Source: a virus
IMG/VR virus record: IMGVR_UViG_3300025127_006147
Span: 124,001-188,000 of that record
Reading direction: 5' to 3' (one strand)
Length of the DNA: 64,000 nucleotides
The notes under the pieces are model-generated. The model was given only the letters and a program-made list of their open reading frames with translations. It was not told where the DNA came from and made no database searches. Each line of letters opens with the position of its first letter. Position 1 is the stretch's first letter. A program made the position numbers and the translations under genes. Shown here in pieces: positions 7,636 through 16,045 of this stretch.

Positions 7636-9000
7636 ATGAGTTTTACAAGTTTATTAAACGAGGTTAGAGAGATATTAGAACAAGAGTTATCACGTTTAGA
7701 CGTGATGATGGATAGATATGCAAAACCTAAAAAGAAGGCGAGTGGAAAAGTAATCCCAGCAAAAATACCAGAAGATATACTAATAAAATTAATCATTGCA
7801 GACCCTACTAGTAGACACGAGGGTGACACCGAAGGTGTAGACCCAGATGTGATGGATAATATACAAGTCCAAAAAGTAGGTAAGTATGTTCAATGGATAA
7901 TTAAACAATGGTTAGGATTACAACAAAAAGCTCAAGAGGAATACCCTTATGACCCAAAACCTAACTCACCATTCCAAGGTAAACTTAACCAATTACAAGA
8001 ACTATTTTTAGAAGACCTTTACAAAACAACTGAAGATTTAATTAAGTTTGATAGATTTAAATCACAAATAGATGCGAGTAAAAGAGATATTAATAAGATT
8101 ACTTCTACTGATGAATTGTATGATTTAACCAAAGATTTTTCATTAGAAAAAGCCACCACTAGTAAAGCGGAACAAAAAGAAAAAAGAAAACGTGAAGAGG
8201 TTGATTATGTTTACGATGGGAACAGATGGGAAGTAGTTGTCCCAAAAACTAAAGCGGTGAGTTGTGATATGGCAGGTGCACCTTTAACTAGATGGTGTAC
8301 AGCTTCCGACAATTGGAATTACTATGAAAGATATTCAGGACAAGGTCCTTTATACATGATTAGAGATAAGAATGATATTGTGACTAGTGGAGGTAAAGGT
8401 GAAGGTGAACCACGACCTAAATACCAATTCCATTTCCCATCCAATCAATATATGGACCAAGATGATAGAAGTGTTAACTTGGAACAAATGTTACAAGATG
8501 GTGGGGAACTTAGTGAGTTAAAACAATTCTTTAAACATGAATTTGCAAAAGCACTTAACAAAGACTTTGGTGACCAGGTACAAATAAACTACCCTAATGA
8601 CCAAGTATCTAGATTCATAGGTCTATATGGTTTTGATGAATTTTTTGATAAACTTCCACAATCATTAAAAAGATTTGATTTTGAAAAAGGTAGAAGTGGA
8701 TACGGTAGAGACGACCAAGACTTACCAGCAACACCTCTTCATCCTAAAGTTTTAAATTTCCCTAACTTAGAGGTATTACATATTGAAGGTTTACTTAGTG
8801 AGTTACCAGAAGATATTAATAGATTACAAAATCTAATGTTTATTTCTATACCTAATAATCCAGAATTAAAAACACTACCAGAATCATTAGCAGACTTACC
8901 AGCCTTACAAGTTTTAAATATTAGAAACAATCCTAAATTACAAATAGGTCCTAGAGTTCAAGCGATGATTGATAGTGGTGATGTAACTGTAGTACAGTAA
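7636..9000 (+). CDS. Virion-associated WCTA-module protein with leucine-rich repeats
   Basis: A 454-residue protein. The N-terminus MSFTSLLNEVREILEQE contains L-N-E within the first ten residues, like a head-targeting peptide. The centre (residues about 185-280) has the module also present in two genes at 11567 and 13254: a Tyr-Asp-Gly-hydrophobic strand (YDGNRWEVVVPKTKA), a Cys, and RWCTASDNWNYYERYSGQGPLYMI. The C-terminus (about 355-445) holds leucine-rich repeats (LPEDINRLQNLMFISI and LPESLADLPALQVLNI). LRRs suggest protein binding. In this copy the GAGTKWCT core reads GAPLTRWCT. Function unknown; packaging in the head or a host-interaction role is inferred. Confidence 0.75.
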   Translation: MSFTSLLNEVREILEQELSRLDVMMDRYAKPKKKASGKVIPAKIPEDILIKLIIADPTSRHEGDTEGVDPDVMDNIQVQKVGKYVQWIIKQWLGLQQKAQEEYPYDPKPNSPFQGKLNQLQELFLEDLYKTTEDLIKFDRFKSQIDASKRDINKITSTDELYDLTKDFSLEKATTSKAEQKEKRKREEVDYVYDGNRWEVVVPKTKAVSCDMAGAPLTRWCTASDNWNYYERYSGQGPLYMIRDKNDIVTSGGKGEGEPRPKYQFHFPSNQYMDQDDRSVNLEQMLQDGGELSELKQFFKHEFAKALNKDFGDQVQINYPNDQVSRFIGLYGFDEFFDKLPQSLKRFDFEKGRSGYGRDDQDLPATPLHPKVLNFPNLEVLHIEGLLSELPEDINRLQNLMFISIPNNPELKTLPESLADLPALQVLNIRNNPKLQIGPRVQAMIDSGDVTVVQ

Positions 9001-9399
9001 TTAGGATATTTTATCCCATTTCCCATTATTCATTAATTTAAAACTACCAATATATTTTTTATCCCATTCGGTAGGTTTAATTAAACTTAAGAATAAATTT
9101 TTATTTTTTCTTTCATATAAAAAGTATTCTTCCCCTAGTAAAGGTTGAAAGTTGTATTCTGATTCATATACTAACTTAGTCCAATTATACTCATCAACTA
9201 ATTTTTGATACTCTTTTTTTAATTCTTTTAATCTAGAATCAAAATAATTATCAGCTTTATAACTATCACTTTTATCTACCTTAATAGGTTCAAATTTTTG
9301 TGAACCAACAGTCGTAGGATAAGATTTTAAGTTAGCGTCAAATTTGTCCGTATCTTCGTTATAAACTATATTATCTGGGTACTTTTTTTTCATAAACAA
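9001..9399 (-). CDS. Hypothetical protein
   Basis: A 132-residue charged protein rich in Lys, Asp and aromatic residues, with no recognised motif. Its start overlaps the end of the cysteine synthase gene by 10 bases, so the two form one leftward operon. It abuts the end of the convergent 7636 gene. Confidence 0.65.
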   Translation of the reverse strand: MFMKKKYPDNIVYNEDTDKFDANLKSYPTTVGSQKFEPIKVDKSDSYKADNYFDSRLKELKKEYQKLVDEYNWTKLVYESEYNFQPLLGEEYFLYERKNKNLFLSLIKPTEWDKKYIGSFKLMNNGKWDKIS

Positions 9400-10274
9400 C
9401 TAAAATATCTTTCACCTCTATCACAGAGTATTGTTAAACCGTTATTACTATCATTATCTCGTAACCACTCAAAACATACTTTAACATTAGCTGCTGCACT
9501 AACACCAACAAATAAACCAAATTCAGAAGCTAATTTTTTAGCAAATAATTTAGCACATTCAGTTTTAATTGTCCTAACTTCATCTACTAACTCTAGGTCA
9601 ACTAAAAATTTACTACCATCCCCTATTCCTTGTATGCCGTGAAGTCCTGGTTCACCCCCTGACATTACTGGAGATTCAGCTGGTTCTACAGCGACTACTT
9701 TTATATCGGGCCATTTTTCTTTTAGATATTTTGCTGTACCCATTAAACTTCCACCAGTACCCGTTCCCAAAACTATTACATCTGGTTTACTAGTATATAA
9801 GGGATATGTGGAGTAAAATTCAGGTCCCGTAGTTTCGTAATGAGCTTTTATATTTAAAGGATTGTGGAACTGATTACAATTAAACCAACCTTCTTCTTCA
9901 CACATTTTATCTCTTAATGCTATTGCTCCATCGAAATCACCTTCATCTACTTCTATTAACTTTGCTCCATATATTTTAAACATATTCTTTCTTTCTTCGG
10001 ACATATTAGAAGGCATGATAATAACCATCCTATAACCTCTTTCCGCAGCTAACATAGCAAATGCAATTCCACTATTACCTGATGTTGCTTCACAAAGGGT
10101 ACTTCCTTTTTTTATTAAATTTCTTTTTTCTGCATCATTCAAAATGTAAGTAGCCATACGGTCCTTTACTGAACCAGACGGATTCATAAATTCTGCTTTT
10201 CCCCATACAGTAAACTCACCAATCTCTATTGGTATTAATGGGGTTCGACCTACGTAATCTGATAATTTTTTCAT
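9390..10274 (-). CDS. cysK: Cysteine synthase (O-acetylserine sulfhydrylase)
   Basis: A PLP-dependent enzyme making cysteine from O-acetylserine and sulfide. Residue landmarks: NPSGSVKDRMA with the PLP lysine (around residue 38), the substrate loop ATSGNSGIAFA (about 64-74), the phosphate-binding loop GTGTGGSLMG (about 170-179), and GIQGIGDGSKF near 215. At 294 residues it is slightly shorter than cellular CysK/CysM (about 300-320) but has all key motifs, so it should be active. CysK and CysM cannot be told apart by eye. As phage auxiliary metabolism it could supply cysteine or draw on host sulfide. No TAnnTTTG promoter is obvious upstream. Confidence 0.9.
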   Translation of the reverse strand: MKKLSDYVGRTPLIPIEIGEFTVWGKAEFMNPSGSVKDRMATYILNDAEKRNLIKKGSTLCEATSGNSGIAFAMLAAERGYRMVIIMPSNMSEERKNMFKIYGAKLIEVDEGDFDGAIALRDKMCEEEGWFNCNQFHNPLNIKAHYETTGPEFYSTYPLYTSKPDVIVLGTGTGGSLMGTAKYLKEKWPDIKVVAVEPAESPVMSGGEPGLHGIQGIGDGSKFLVDLELVDEVRTIKTECAKLFAKKLASEFGLFVGVSAAANVKVCFEWLRDNDSNNGLTILCDRGERYFSCL

Positions 10275-10362
10275 ATCATAAGTTTAATATTTTAGGTGAT
10301 AAAGTCCACATCATCTTGATAAGTATTTTACTTTAATGTATTATTATTTAACTAATTTCAAA

Positions 10363-10370
10363 TATTTATA
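10363..10370 (+). promoter_or_regulatory. TATTTATA late-promoter-like octamer, 4 bases from ATG
   Basis: TATTTATA followed by AATT and the ATG at 10375. Confidence 0.5.
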
Positions 10371-10374
10371 AATT

Positions 10375-10710
10375 ATGAATGTAGATGTGGAAATATATTG
10401 TAAGAACTTTAAAAGTTTTTTTCTTAATAACCCTACCAGTAAAGAAGAATTATTGTCGACAGTTCCTGGGGTTAGTTTTGAAAATTTTATAATAGAAGTT
10501 ACTAAAATAGCTGAAGATAATTTTGAAAAAGGAGGTGACCCCGCAGTAAGTAGAAAACAAATTTTAGATATACTAAATGATTTGTATATTGAACATGTTA
10601 AGGAAAATTACAGAGAATTTGGTGAAGATGTGGGATTAATAGATAAAGTTAATATAGACGAATCTAAAGTTTTTCAAAATCTAAAAGGATTTAACATAGG
10701 TTTAAATTAA
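10375..10710 (+). CDS. Hypothetical acidic protein
   Basis: A 111-residue helical acidic protein (VDVEIYCKNFKSFFLNNP at the N-terminus). No family is recognised. Late-type motif directly upstream; its last four bases overlap the convergent gene at 10707. Confidence 0.7.
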   Translation: MNVDVEIYCKNFKSFFLNNPTSKEELLSTVPGVSFENFIIEVTKIAEDNFEKGGDPAVSRKQILDILNDLYIEHVKENYREFGEDVGLIDKVNIDESKVFQNLKGFNIGLN

Positions 10711-11564
10711 GCTATATTTTCTATAGTTGCTTTATAACTAGATTTAATTATAGTGGCTCCCGACTCTCCCTGTATTAAAGTGTAAGAAATCAGAAAATGG
10801 GTTGTACACTCAGTTATTTTGTCTTCCCCATTAGTGACATTCATACTCCAACACGTGGTAACTCCCGTCGCTTCTCCTTCTGGTTGTAGGAGTTCTAATA
10901 TCAGTGTAAATAACAGAGTTAAAGTTGGGGTATTACTACCTTCCACACATTCAAACTTATAAATTTTTATATGTACATTGACTGTTTCTCTATGTCCCCC
11001 AACGTATAAATTACCACATACATTTAAAGCATTACTTACAGAACCATCTATAGTATGTGGAAAGGGTACCCCGCAATTTAAATTTGCATAAGTAAAACTA
11101 GTTTTAACTAAATTCCAAGCTCCATTACCTGAACCTGAATTAAATCCACTATTTATATTTCCTATATATTCAAATCCACCTTTTGGTTTTTCTACATGCA
11201 TAGAATTAGAAACAATTAATATTGGGGTAATTGAACTATCAGGAACGTCTATTTTTATTAAATTAGTGGAAGGGTTACTTAAAGTAACATTACTACCTCC
11301 ACTTAACATTAATACTTGTTGAGAATCATTTCTGGTGGTGTAAGACTTATTACCAGATAATGTAGTACCAGTTACAAAAGTATCGGTACCACTACTACCA
11401 CTTACACAATGTTTTATTAAATCACAGTCAAAAGGAGTCGGTTCGGGTAAACAACTCTTATAATCTTCAGTAATAGATGAATAAATTGGTTGGGTGTTAA
11501 CTATTCTATCATACTCAGGACAAGGTCCATCACAACCGTAATATTGGTCAAACCAGTTAGACAT
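10707..11564 (-). CDS. Putative fibre or surface structural protein
   Basis: A 285-residue Ser/Thr/Asn/Gly-rich protein predicted to be mostly beta (SGTDTFVTGTTLSGNKSYTT, LMLSGGSNVTLSNP). The N-terminus MSNWFDQYYGCDGPCPEYD has a Cys pair. Composition is typical of phage tail fibre, head decoration or appendage proteins, but no family is identified. It lies two bases downstream of the WCTA-module gene at 11567, in the same leftward unit. Confidence 0.65.
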   Translation of the reverse strand: MSNWFDQYYGCDGPCPEYDRIVNTQPIYSSITEDYKSCLPEPTPFDCDLIKHCVSGSSGTDTFVTGTTLSGNKSYTTRNDSQQVLMLSGGSNVTLSNPSTNLIKIDVPDSSITPILIVSNSMHVEKPKGGFEYIGNINSGFNSGSGNGAWNLVKTSFTYANLNCGVPFPHTIDGSVSNALNVCGNLYVGGHRETVNVHIKIYKFECVEGSNTPTLTLLFTLILELLQPEGEATGVTTCWSMNVTNGEDKITECTTHFLISYTLIQGESGATIIKSSYKATIENIA

Positions 11565-11566
11565 AC

Positions 11567-13252
11567 TTATCTATATTTAATTCTAAGTAACTCACCTCTA
11601 GTCCAAGGTTCGTAATTAGGACCTAAGGTATAAACAAACTGTCTACCTTTTCTATCCATTTTTACTATGCCAGAGTCGTTTATAACTGCAAAGAATTCAG
11701 AGTTGTGACCTGGAGTATAAGTTCTACCAATAGAATCATAAAATTCTTTTCTGGTTTTACCAGGGTTGTTCTTAACGAAGTCTACAAATAATTGAGTTAA
11801 TGAACCTTCTTTAGGTGGGTATTTAAAAGTTAAAGGTGTTCTACCTCTCATAGGTTCCCAAGTCTTACTATCTTTTGTAGTAAGGTCTTTAACTTCCGGT
11901 CTAGATAAAAGAAACCTTAAGTTTCGCAATAGGACTCCATTTAAGAAAGCTTTTTCTGGGAAACCTCTATAGTAGTTATTCTGATACCTATCATTATCTA
12001 AGAACCTCTCTTTGAATTCATCCCGAGGAGGCAAACCTAACTTTATTCCATCAGTTTCTCCATCAATTTCATAATAGCCAAGATTATTACTGGCAGCTAC
12101 AATATGTCCAGGAAGAAGTCTAAAATACCAACCTATATCTTCCGCTAAGTCGTTCTCTGCTGTGGGTTCTATATATCCATTAAAATCGGAAACAATAATT
12201 TCATATTCCGTGTCGTTAAACACCTCAACAGAAAATTTATATTTATTATCTCCGATAGGACTTACGTACCATTCATTACGACCAACCACTTCAAGTTCCC
12301 ATGGACCACTTTCCGTGTTAAATTTAATTTTCTCACCTTGTAATTTATCTGTGATTAAATTAACAAATTCATTAAGACTTTTGTATCTCTTAAAGTCTAA
12401 CACTTCCGAATAAGAATCTAATTCTTTTTTATATAAATCGTCAATTACTTGAATAGCCTTATCTGGTAACATAGAACTAACTATGGATGCTGTCCTACTA
12501 TCTAATAGATTATCTTGCATATCATACCACTGGTCATCAGGTGCCCTACCTAGTACTCTTCTATTTGTTCTATAATCAGTGCCTAATTTAGGTAATTCCT
12601 TATAAAGTGCTATTTTATAATCCTTACCAGATTGTTTTTTTATGACATAATATAACACACCCTCGTTATTATATTTATTAAAAAATGACATATCTTTTGA
12701 TGTTGTACACCATTTGGTACCTGCACCGTAATAACAAGAAGCACCATGACTTTTAGGTCTAATAATTACCCAGTTATCATCTTCATATACCTTATCAACC
12801 TCCGACTTAAGCATTTTCTCTTTATCTTTTCTAGTCATTATAGATTCTACTTCATCCATAAGTCTTTCTAATACCGCTAAGTCATCATAAGAGTCTATGT
12901 TTTTTGGAGCCTTTATCATCTTCTGATTAACATCCATAAATGGTAATTGTTCTATAAGTTCAGGTGTCATTCTAGGTGAGTTAATGTCGAACCTCATAGC
13001 TAGAGACGATATGTCTATAGGGCTTGTGGATTGTTCGTCAATGTACCTTTTAACCATCCACAAAAGATATTTCTGGTTATTTGAAGGGTCCGAATTAACA
13101 AAATGTTCTAAAACAGATTCTAAATTAGTTCCCACACCAATCCCAGCTGGATTACCTGGTTCTGCAACAGGCCAAGACCCAACAGCTTTTTCAAAATATT
13201 GTTGTGCGTCTTCTACTCTCCCTTCTAATAATATGTGTTTATTAAATCTCAT
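11567..13252 (-). CDS. Virion-associated GAGTKWCT-module protein
   Basis: A 561-residue protein starting MRFNKHILLEGRVED, with L-L-E at residues 8-10 (possible prohead-protease site). Residues about 20-60 share NNQKYLLWMVKRYID with the next gene upstream (NNQKYLEWIARDYMN). The module at about 150-215 reads VYEDDNWVIIRPKSHGASCY, then YGAGTKWCTTSKDMSFFNKY and GVLYYVIKK. The C-terminal part (about 455-560) has a helix-turn-helix-like segment (FVKNNPGKTRKEFYDSIGR) and WTRGELLRIKYR. Function unknown. The conserved Cys, Gly-Ala-Gly and Trp-Cys-Thr look like a binding or catalytic site. Confidence 0.7.
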   Translation of the reverse strand: MRFNKHILLEGRVEDAQQYFEKAVGSWPVAEPGNPAGIGVGTNLESVLEHFVNSDPSNNQKYLLWMVKRYIDEQSTSPIDISSLAMRFDINSPRMTPELIEQLPFMDVNQKMIKAPKNIDSYDDLAVLERLMDEVESIMTRKDKEKMLKSEVDKVYEDDNWVIIRPKSHGASCYYGAGTKWCTTSKDMSFFNKYNNEGVLYYVIKKQSGKDYKIALYKELPKLGTDYRTNRRVLGRAPDDQWYDMQDNLLDSRTASIVSSMLPDKAIQVIDDLYKKELDSYSEVLDFKRYKSLNEFVNLITDKLQGEKIKFNTESGPWELEVVGRNEWYVSPIGDNKYKFSVEVFNDTEYEIIVSDFNGYIEPTAENDLAEDIGWYFRLLPGHIVAASNNLGYYEIDGETDGIKLGLPPRDEFKERFLDNDRYQNNYYRGFPEKAFLNGVLLRNLRFLLSRPEVKDLTTKDSKTWEPMRGRTPLTFKYPPKEGSLTQLFVDFVKNNPGKTRKEFYDSIGRTYTPGHNSEFFAVINDSGIVKMDRKGRQFVYTLGPNYEPWTRGELLRIKYR

Positions 13253-13253
13253 T

Positions 13254-15002
13254 CTATCCTATTCTATAAATATAAAACCATTCACCATCATAGACTATTT
13301 CATTTTCTTCACCATCATAACCAGCAAGACCATTTCCTCTTCCATCAGAAGATATGACTTCTCTAACAAATTCATCTTCATCTATAAAATGTGTAATATC
13401 TAATTCGTACATTTGGATATATTCCATGGGGTCATTTCTAATCTCATCCAATTTGTATTCCACAGCTTGGTCTATAGCATCCTCAGTCCATTCATAACTG
13501 TCCTCGTCTTCTATAATATCTTGTTTTTGTTCTTCTAATGCGTCTATTTGGTCTTGGATGTATTCTTCGTCTGATTCTCTATCAACCTCGTCTAACTCTT
13601 CCAGATGTTCTCCTATTTGTTCATCTATTGCTTCTATTTGTTCTTTATAATATGCTATCATCACTCTATCATCCTCTTCATCTAAATAACTTTCAGGACT
13701 TTCTTCAACATCTTGTCTAATATAATCTTCTACATAGTCCGCAACCTCATCACCATTTACGTGGGATTCATAGAACCATGAATTAAAACCTTCATACCCG
13801 ATATCGTCAACTAAGTTTCTTACTTGTTCCTCAGCAGCTTCATCCGCTTCATCATCATCACCTACAGCATATTCAGCTCCATCGTACTCAAATATAGGCA
13901 TTTCACCATAGTGAGTAGTTCCTTCATACATAATATCATAAACTGTAGAAATATTTTCCCTTTCTTCTTCTAGTTCTTCCTCTAAATTATTTAAATCCAT
14001 CCCATAATCTTGAGCTCTTTCCCCATTAGGGTTTTCTATAACTTCAGGGTCATTTTCCATATCACTACGAAGGTCTCTAATTTGTTCCTCTAAGTACTCG
14101 ATTTCGTCACTGTTGTCCGACCACTCACCTTCATCTTTTAGGAATTCCATTAATGCGTTAGCTCTTATACCAACGGAGTCAGTATCTTCAGGATTCCACT
14201 CCTCATTTTCTCTTCTTAATTCTGCTTCAGCATTTAATCTAGCTATTCTTTCTCTTCTACGTTGAGCCCATTCATTTTCTCTCGCCTGTCTCTCCAGTTC
14301 CCTAGCTTTTACTTCTGCACCTATTTTATCTATTTCCTCTTTATATGTGTATTCGAAAAAACTTTCTATCGCACTCATTAAAGGATGTTCTAAAATATAA
14401 TCTATATTTGTTGTATCACTAATTAAATTATCAGGTGCGTCATAAAAACTTTTACCTCCCGAATATTTTCTATTTAAAGCTACTTTATAGTAGGGGTTAG
14501 AAGTAGGTAATGTTTTATCTAGTATGTAAAAAAGTTTACCTTCTTGATTATAATTTTTAAATTGATAATCACTATCTTTAGCTGCTGTACACCATTTGGT
14601 ACCCGCACCATAATAACAAGAAGCGTCATGAGATTCTGGTACCACAACTTTAAAACGGTCATCCTCGTAAATAACTTCAGATTGTTCATGAGTCTTAATA
14701 ACTCTTTGTCGTTTTTTTAAATTATCTAAAGCATCATTAAGGTCAGTGTAAGAATTATAAGAGTATAAATCTTTTATCTTTAAGTTATTTCGTTTCCTAT
14801 CGAAAGCTTCTACCGCGTCTAATACCATTTCTAAATAAATGACATTTTGTACAATAGAGTTCATATAATCTCTAGCTATCCACTCCAAATATTTTTGATT
14901 ATTTGCTATAGCACCACTACCAGTTACCATCTGGTCCCAGACATCTAAAGGTACGTTGTACTTTTCTTTTACTCTTGAAATTCTATTTTCTACTAGTAAC
15001 AC
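13254..15002 (-). CDS. Virion-associated GAGTKWCT-module protein with acidic coiled coil
   Basis: A 582-residue protein read leftwards from a GTG start, MLLVENRISRVKEK, with L-V-E in the first five residues. Residues about 110-185 carry the module: VIYEDDRFKVVVPESHDASC, YGAGTKWCTAAKDSDYQFKN and GKLFYILD. From about 230 onward it is extremely acidic and helical (long Glu/Asp runs, EEELEEERENISTVYD), probably coiled coil. The TATTTATA motif is 14 bases upstream of the GTG. It is a paralogue of 11567-13252, which follows after one base. Function unknown. Confidence 0.7.
   Translation of the reverse strand: MLLVENRISRVKEKYNVPLDVWDQMVTGSGAIANNQKYLEWIARDYMNSIVQNVIYLEMVLDAVEAFDRKRNNLKIKDLYSYNSYTDLNDALDNLKKRQRVIKTHEQSEVIYEDDRFKVVVPESHDASCYYGAGTKWCTAAKDSDYQFKNYNQEGKLFYILDKTLPTSNPYYKVALNRKYSGGKSFYDAPDNLISDTTNIDYILEHPLMSAIESFFEYTYKEEIDKIGAEVKARELERQARENEWAQRRRERIARLNAEAELRRENEEWNPEDTDSVGIRANALMEFLKDEGEWSDNSDEIEYLEEQIRDLRSDMENDPEVIENPNGERAQDYGMDLNNLEEELEEERENISTVYDIMYEGTTHYGEMPIFEYDGAEYAVGDDDEADEAAEEQVRNLVDDIGYEGFNSWFYESHVNGDEVADYVEDYIRQDVEESPESYLDEEDDRVMIAYYKEQIEAIDEQIGEHLEELDEVDRESDEEYIQDQIDALEEQKQDIIEDEDSYEWTEDAIDQAVEYKLDEIRNDPMEYIQMYELDITHFIDEDEFVREVISSDGRGNGLAGYDGEENEIVYDGEWFYIYRIG
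13265..13272 (-). promoter_or_regulatory. TATTTATA late-promoter-like octamer inside upstream gene
   Basis: On the minus strand TATTTATA lies 12 bases before the start of the 11567-13252 gene, inside the last codons of the preceding gene. It may give that gene its own transcript. Confidence 0.4.
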
Positions 15003-15016
15003 AGTTTTCTTTTTAT

Positions 15017-15024
15017 TATAAATA
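15017..15024 (-). promoter_or_regulatory. TATTTATA late-promoter-like octamer
   Basis: On the minus strand TATTTATA is 14 bases before the GTG start of the 13254-15002 gene, in the divergent gap shared with the M23 peptidase gene. Confidence 0.5.
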
Positions 15025-15044
15025 CTTATTAAAAGACTTATATT

Positions 15045-15608
15045 ATGGATAAAAGTAAATCATATATTATCGGATTTACCATCACCTTATTTTTCGTATT
15101 GTTAATGGTAAATCAAAATTCAAACAGCAACTCCAAGGAACTTACCTATAAACAGACTTATGTAGATTCTTTAAAGTATGAAATACAGTTAAGAGACTCT
15201 TTAATTAAAGATTTTAAAAATTATATACCTATTGGTTCTCCTTTAGATAGTACTAAAATTAATAGTAAATACGGTTGGAGATGGGGAAGAATGCATCAAG
15301 GAGTAGACCTTAGAGGTAGGTATAGAGATACAGTGTTCTCAACAGCCGCAGGGGTTGTAGTAGAAGCGAAACGTATGGGTGGTTACGGTAAGTGTGTAAA
15401 AATAAGTCATAACAATGGTTATCAAACACTATATGCACATTTAAGTAAAATATTTATTAAAAAGGGTGACATAGTAAAAGACTCAACAGCTATCGGAAAA
15501 GTGGGTAATACTGGTTTTAGTACTGGGTGTCACTTACATTACGAGATAATTAAAGACGGTGAAAAAATTAACCCAGAAGAATTACTTTACAAAGAAATAG
15601 ATAACTAG
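15045..15608 (+). CDS. Membrane-anchored M23 zinc peptidase (endolysin-type)
   Basis: A 187-residue protein. An N-terminal uncleaved signal/membrane helix (IIGFTITLFFVLLMVN, residues 7-24) is followed by a short coiled linker and an M23 (LytM/lysostaphin-like) domain at about 70-185. Zinc-site motifs are visible: GRMHQGVDL (His and Asp), HLSKIF, and the final HLHYEI. It cleaves peptide cross-links in peptidoglycan. The membrane anchor and periplasmic orientation suit a lysis role rather than a virion one. A second M23 domain is in the virion-type gene at 51759. Confidence 0.88.
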   Translation: MDKSKSYIIGFTITLFFVLLMVNQNSNSNSKELTYKQTYVDSLKYEIQLRDSLIKDFKNYIPIGSPLDSTKINSKYGWRWGRMHQGVDLRGRYRDTVFSTAAGVVVEAKRMGGYGKCVKISHNNGYQTLYAHLSKIFIKKGDIVKDSTAIGKVGNTGFSTGCHLHYEIIKDGEKINPEELLYKEIDN

Positions 15609-15611
15609 TAC

Positions 15612-15619
15612 TATTTATG
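15612..15619 (+). promoter_or_regulatory. TATTTATG late-promoter-like octamer
   Basis: TATTTATG 32 bases before the ATG at 15652. The spacing is longer than at most other copies. Confidence 0.4.
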
Positions 15620-15651
15620 GGTATAATAAAAGTAACTCAAAACAAAAAACT

Positions 15652-15873
15652 ATGCAAGAACATGAATTACCAATGAAAGAGACTGATAACTCTTTAGAAA
15701 TTACATTATGTGGGAAAGGAAGTTGTAAATGTCCAGCGGTAGATATCCATACGGACCGTGATGATGTTATAATTGGAGGAGACGATGAAGGTTTTACTAC
15801 ATTCACTAAAGAACAATTTGAATTGTTAGTAAACGAAGTTAAGAATGGTAGATTTGATAAATTCATCAAGTAA
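15652..15873 (+). CDS. Small acidic Cys-motif protein
   Basis: A 73-residue acidic protein with CGKGSCKCPAVDIH, three closely spaced cysteines and a His that could bind metal. The rest is acidic and helical at the end (FTKEQFELLVNEVKNGRFDK). Next gene follows immediately. Function unknown. Confidence 0.7.
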   Translation: MQEHELPMKETDNSLEITLCGKGSCKCPAVDIHTDRDDVIIGGDDEGFTTFTKEQFELLVNEVKNGRFDKFIK

Positions 15874-15874
15874 C

Positions 15875-16009
15875 ATGGGGTGTGGTTGTAAAAAAAATAA
15901 AGGAAAAGAAAAAGACCCTAAAGAAGTAGGTGAAAAACTACAAAAAATGATTAGGGATAAAATCCAGGAACAACTAGACAAAAATCGTAATTTAAAGAAA
16001 GGGGTATAA
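15875..16009 (+). CDS. Tiny Cys/Lys-rich protein
   Basis: A 44-residue protein beginning MGCGCKKNKGKEKDPKEVGE with a C-x-C near the N-terminus, then a charged helix. It starts one base after the preceding stop and its end lies in the terminator stem at 15998. Function unknown; the tight spacing supports a real gene. Confidence 0.65.
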   Translation: MGCGCKKNKGKEKDPKEVGEKLQKMIRDKIQEQLDKNRNLKKGV

Positions 16010-16025
16010 AACCCCTTTTTTATTT
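15998..16025 (+). terminator. Rho-independent terminator
   Basis: AAAGGGGT pairs with ACCCCTTT (8 bp, 5-base loop) followed by a T-rich tract. It overlaps the end of the tiny gene at 15875 and ends the 15045-16009 transcript. Confidence 0.85.
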
Positions 16026-16034
16026 TTCACAAAC

Positions 16035-16042
16035 TATTTATG
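16035..16042 (+). promoter_or_regulatory. TATTTATG late-promoter-like octamer, 3 bases from ATG
   Basis: TATTTATG followed by GGT and the ATG at 16046. The ATG within the octamer (16040) is probably part of the promoter, not the start codon. Confidence 0.5.
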
Positions 16043-16045
16043 GGT

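Noticed and set aside
13538-13720. Forward-strand open frame within the 13254-15002 gene, and similar long antisense frames elsewhere (46417-46779, 37222-37647, 57826-58104)
   Set aside because: They are antisense shadows of well-supported genes with Ser/Leu-rich, meaningless composition.
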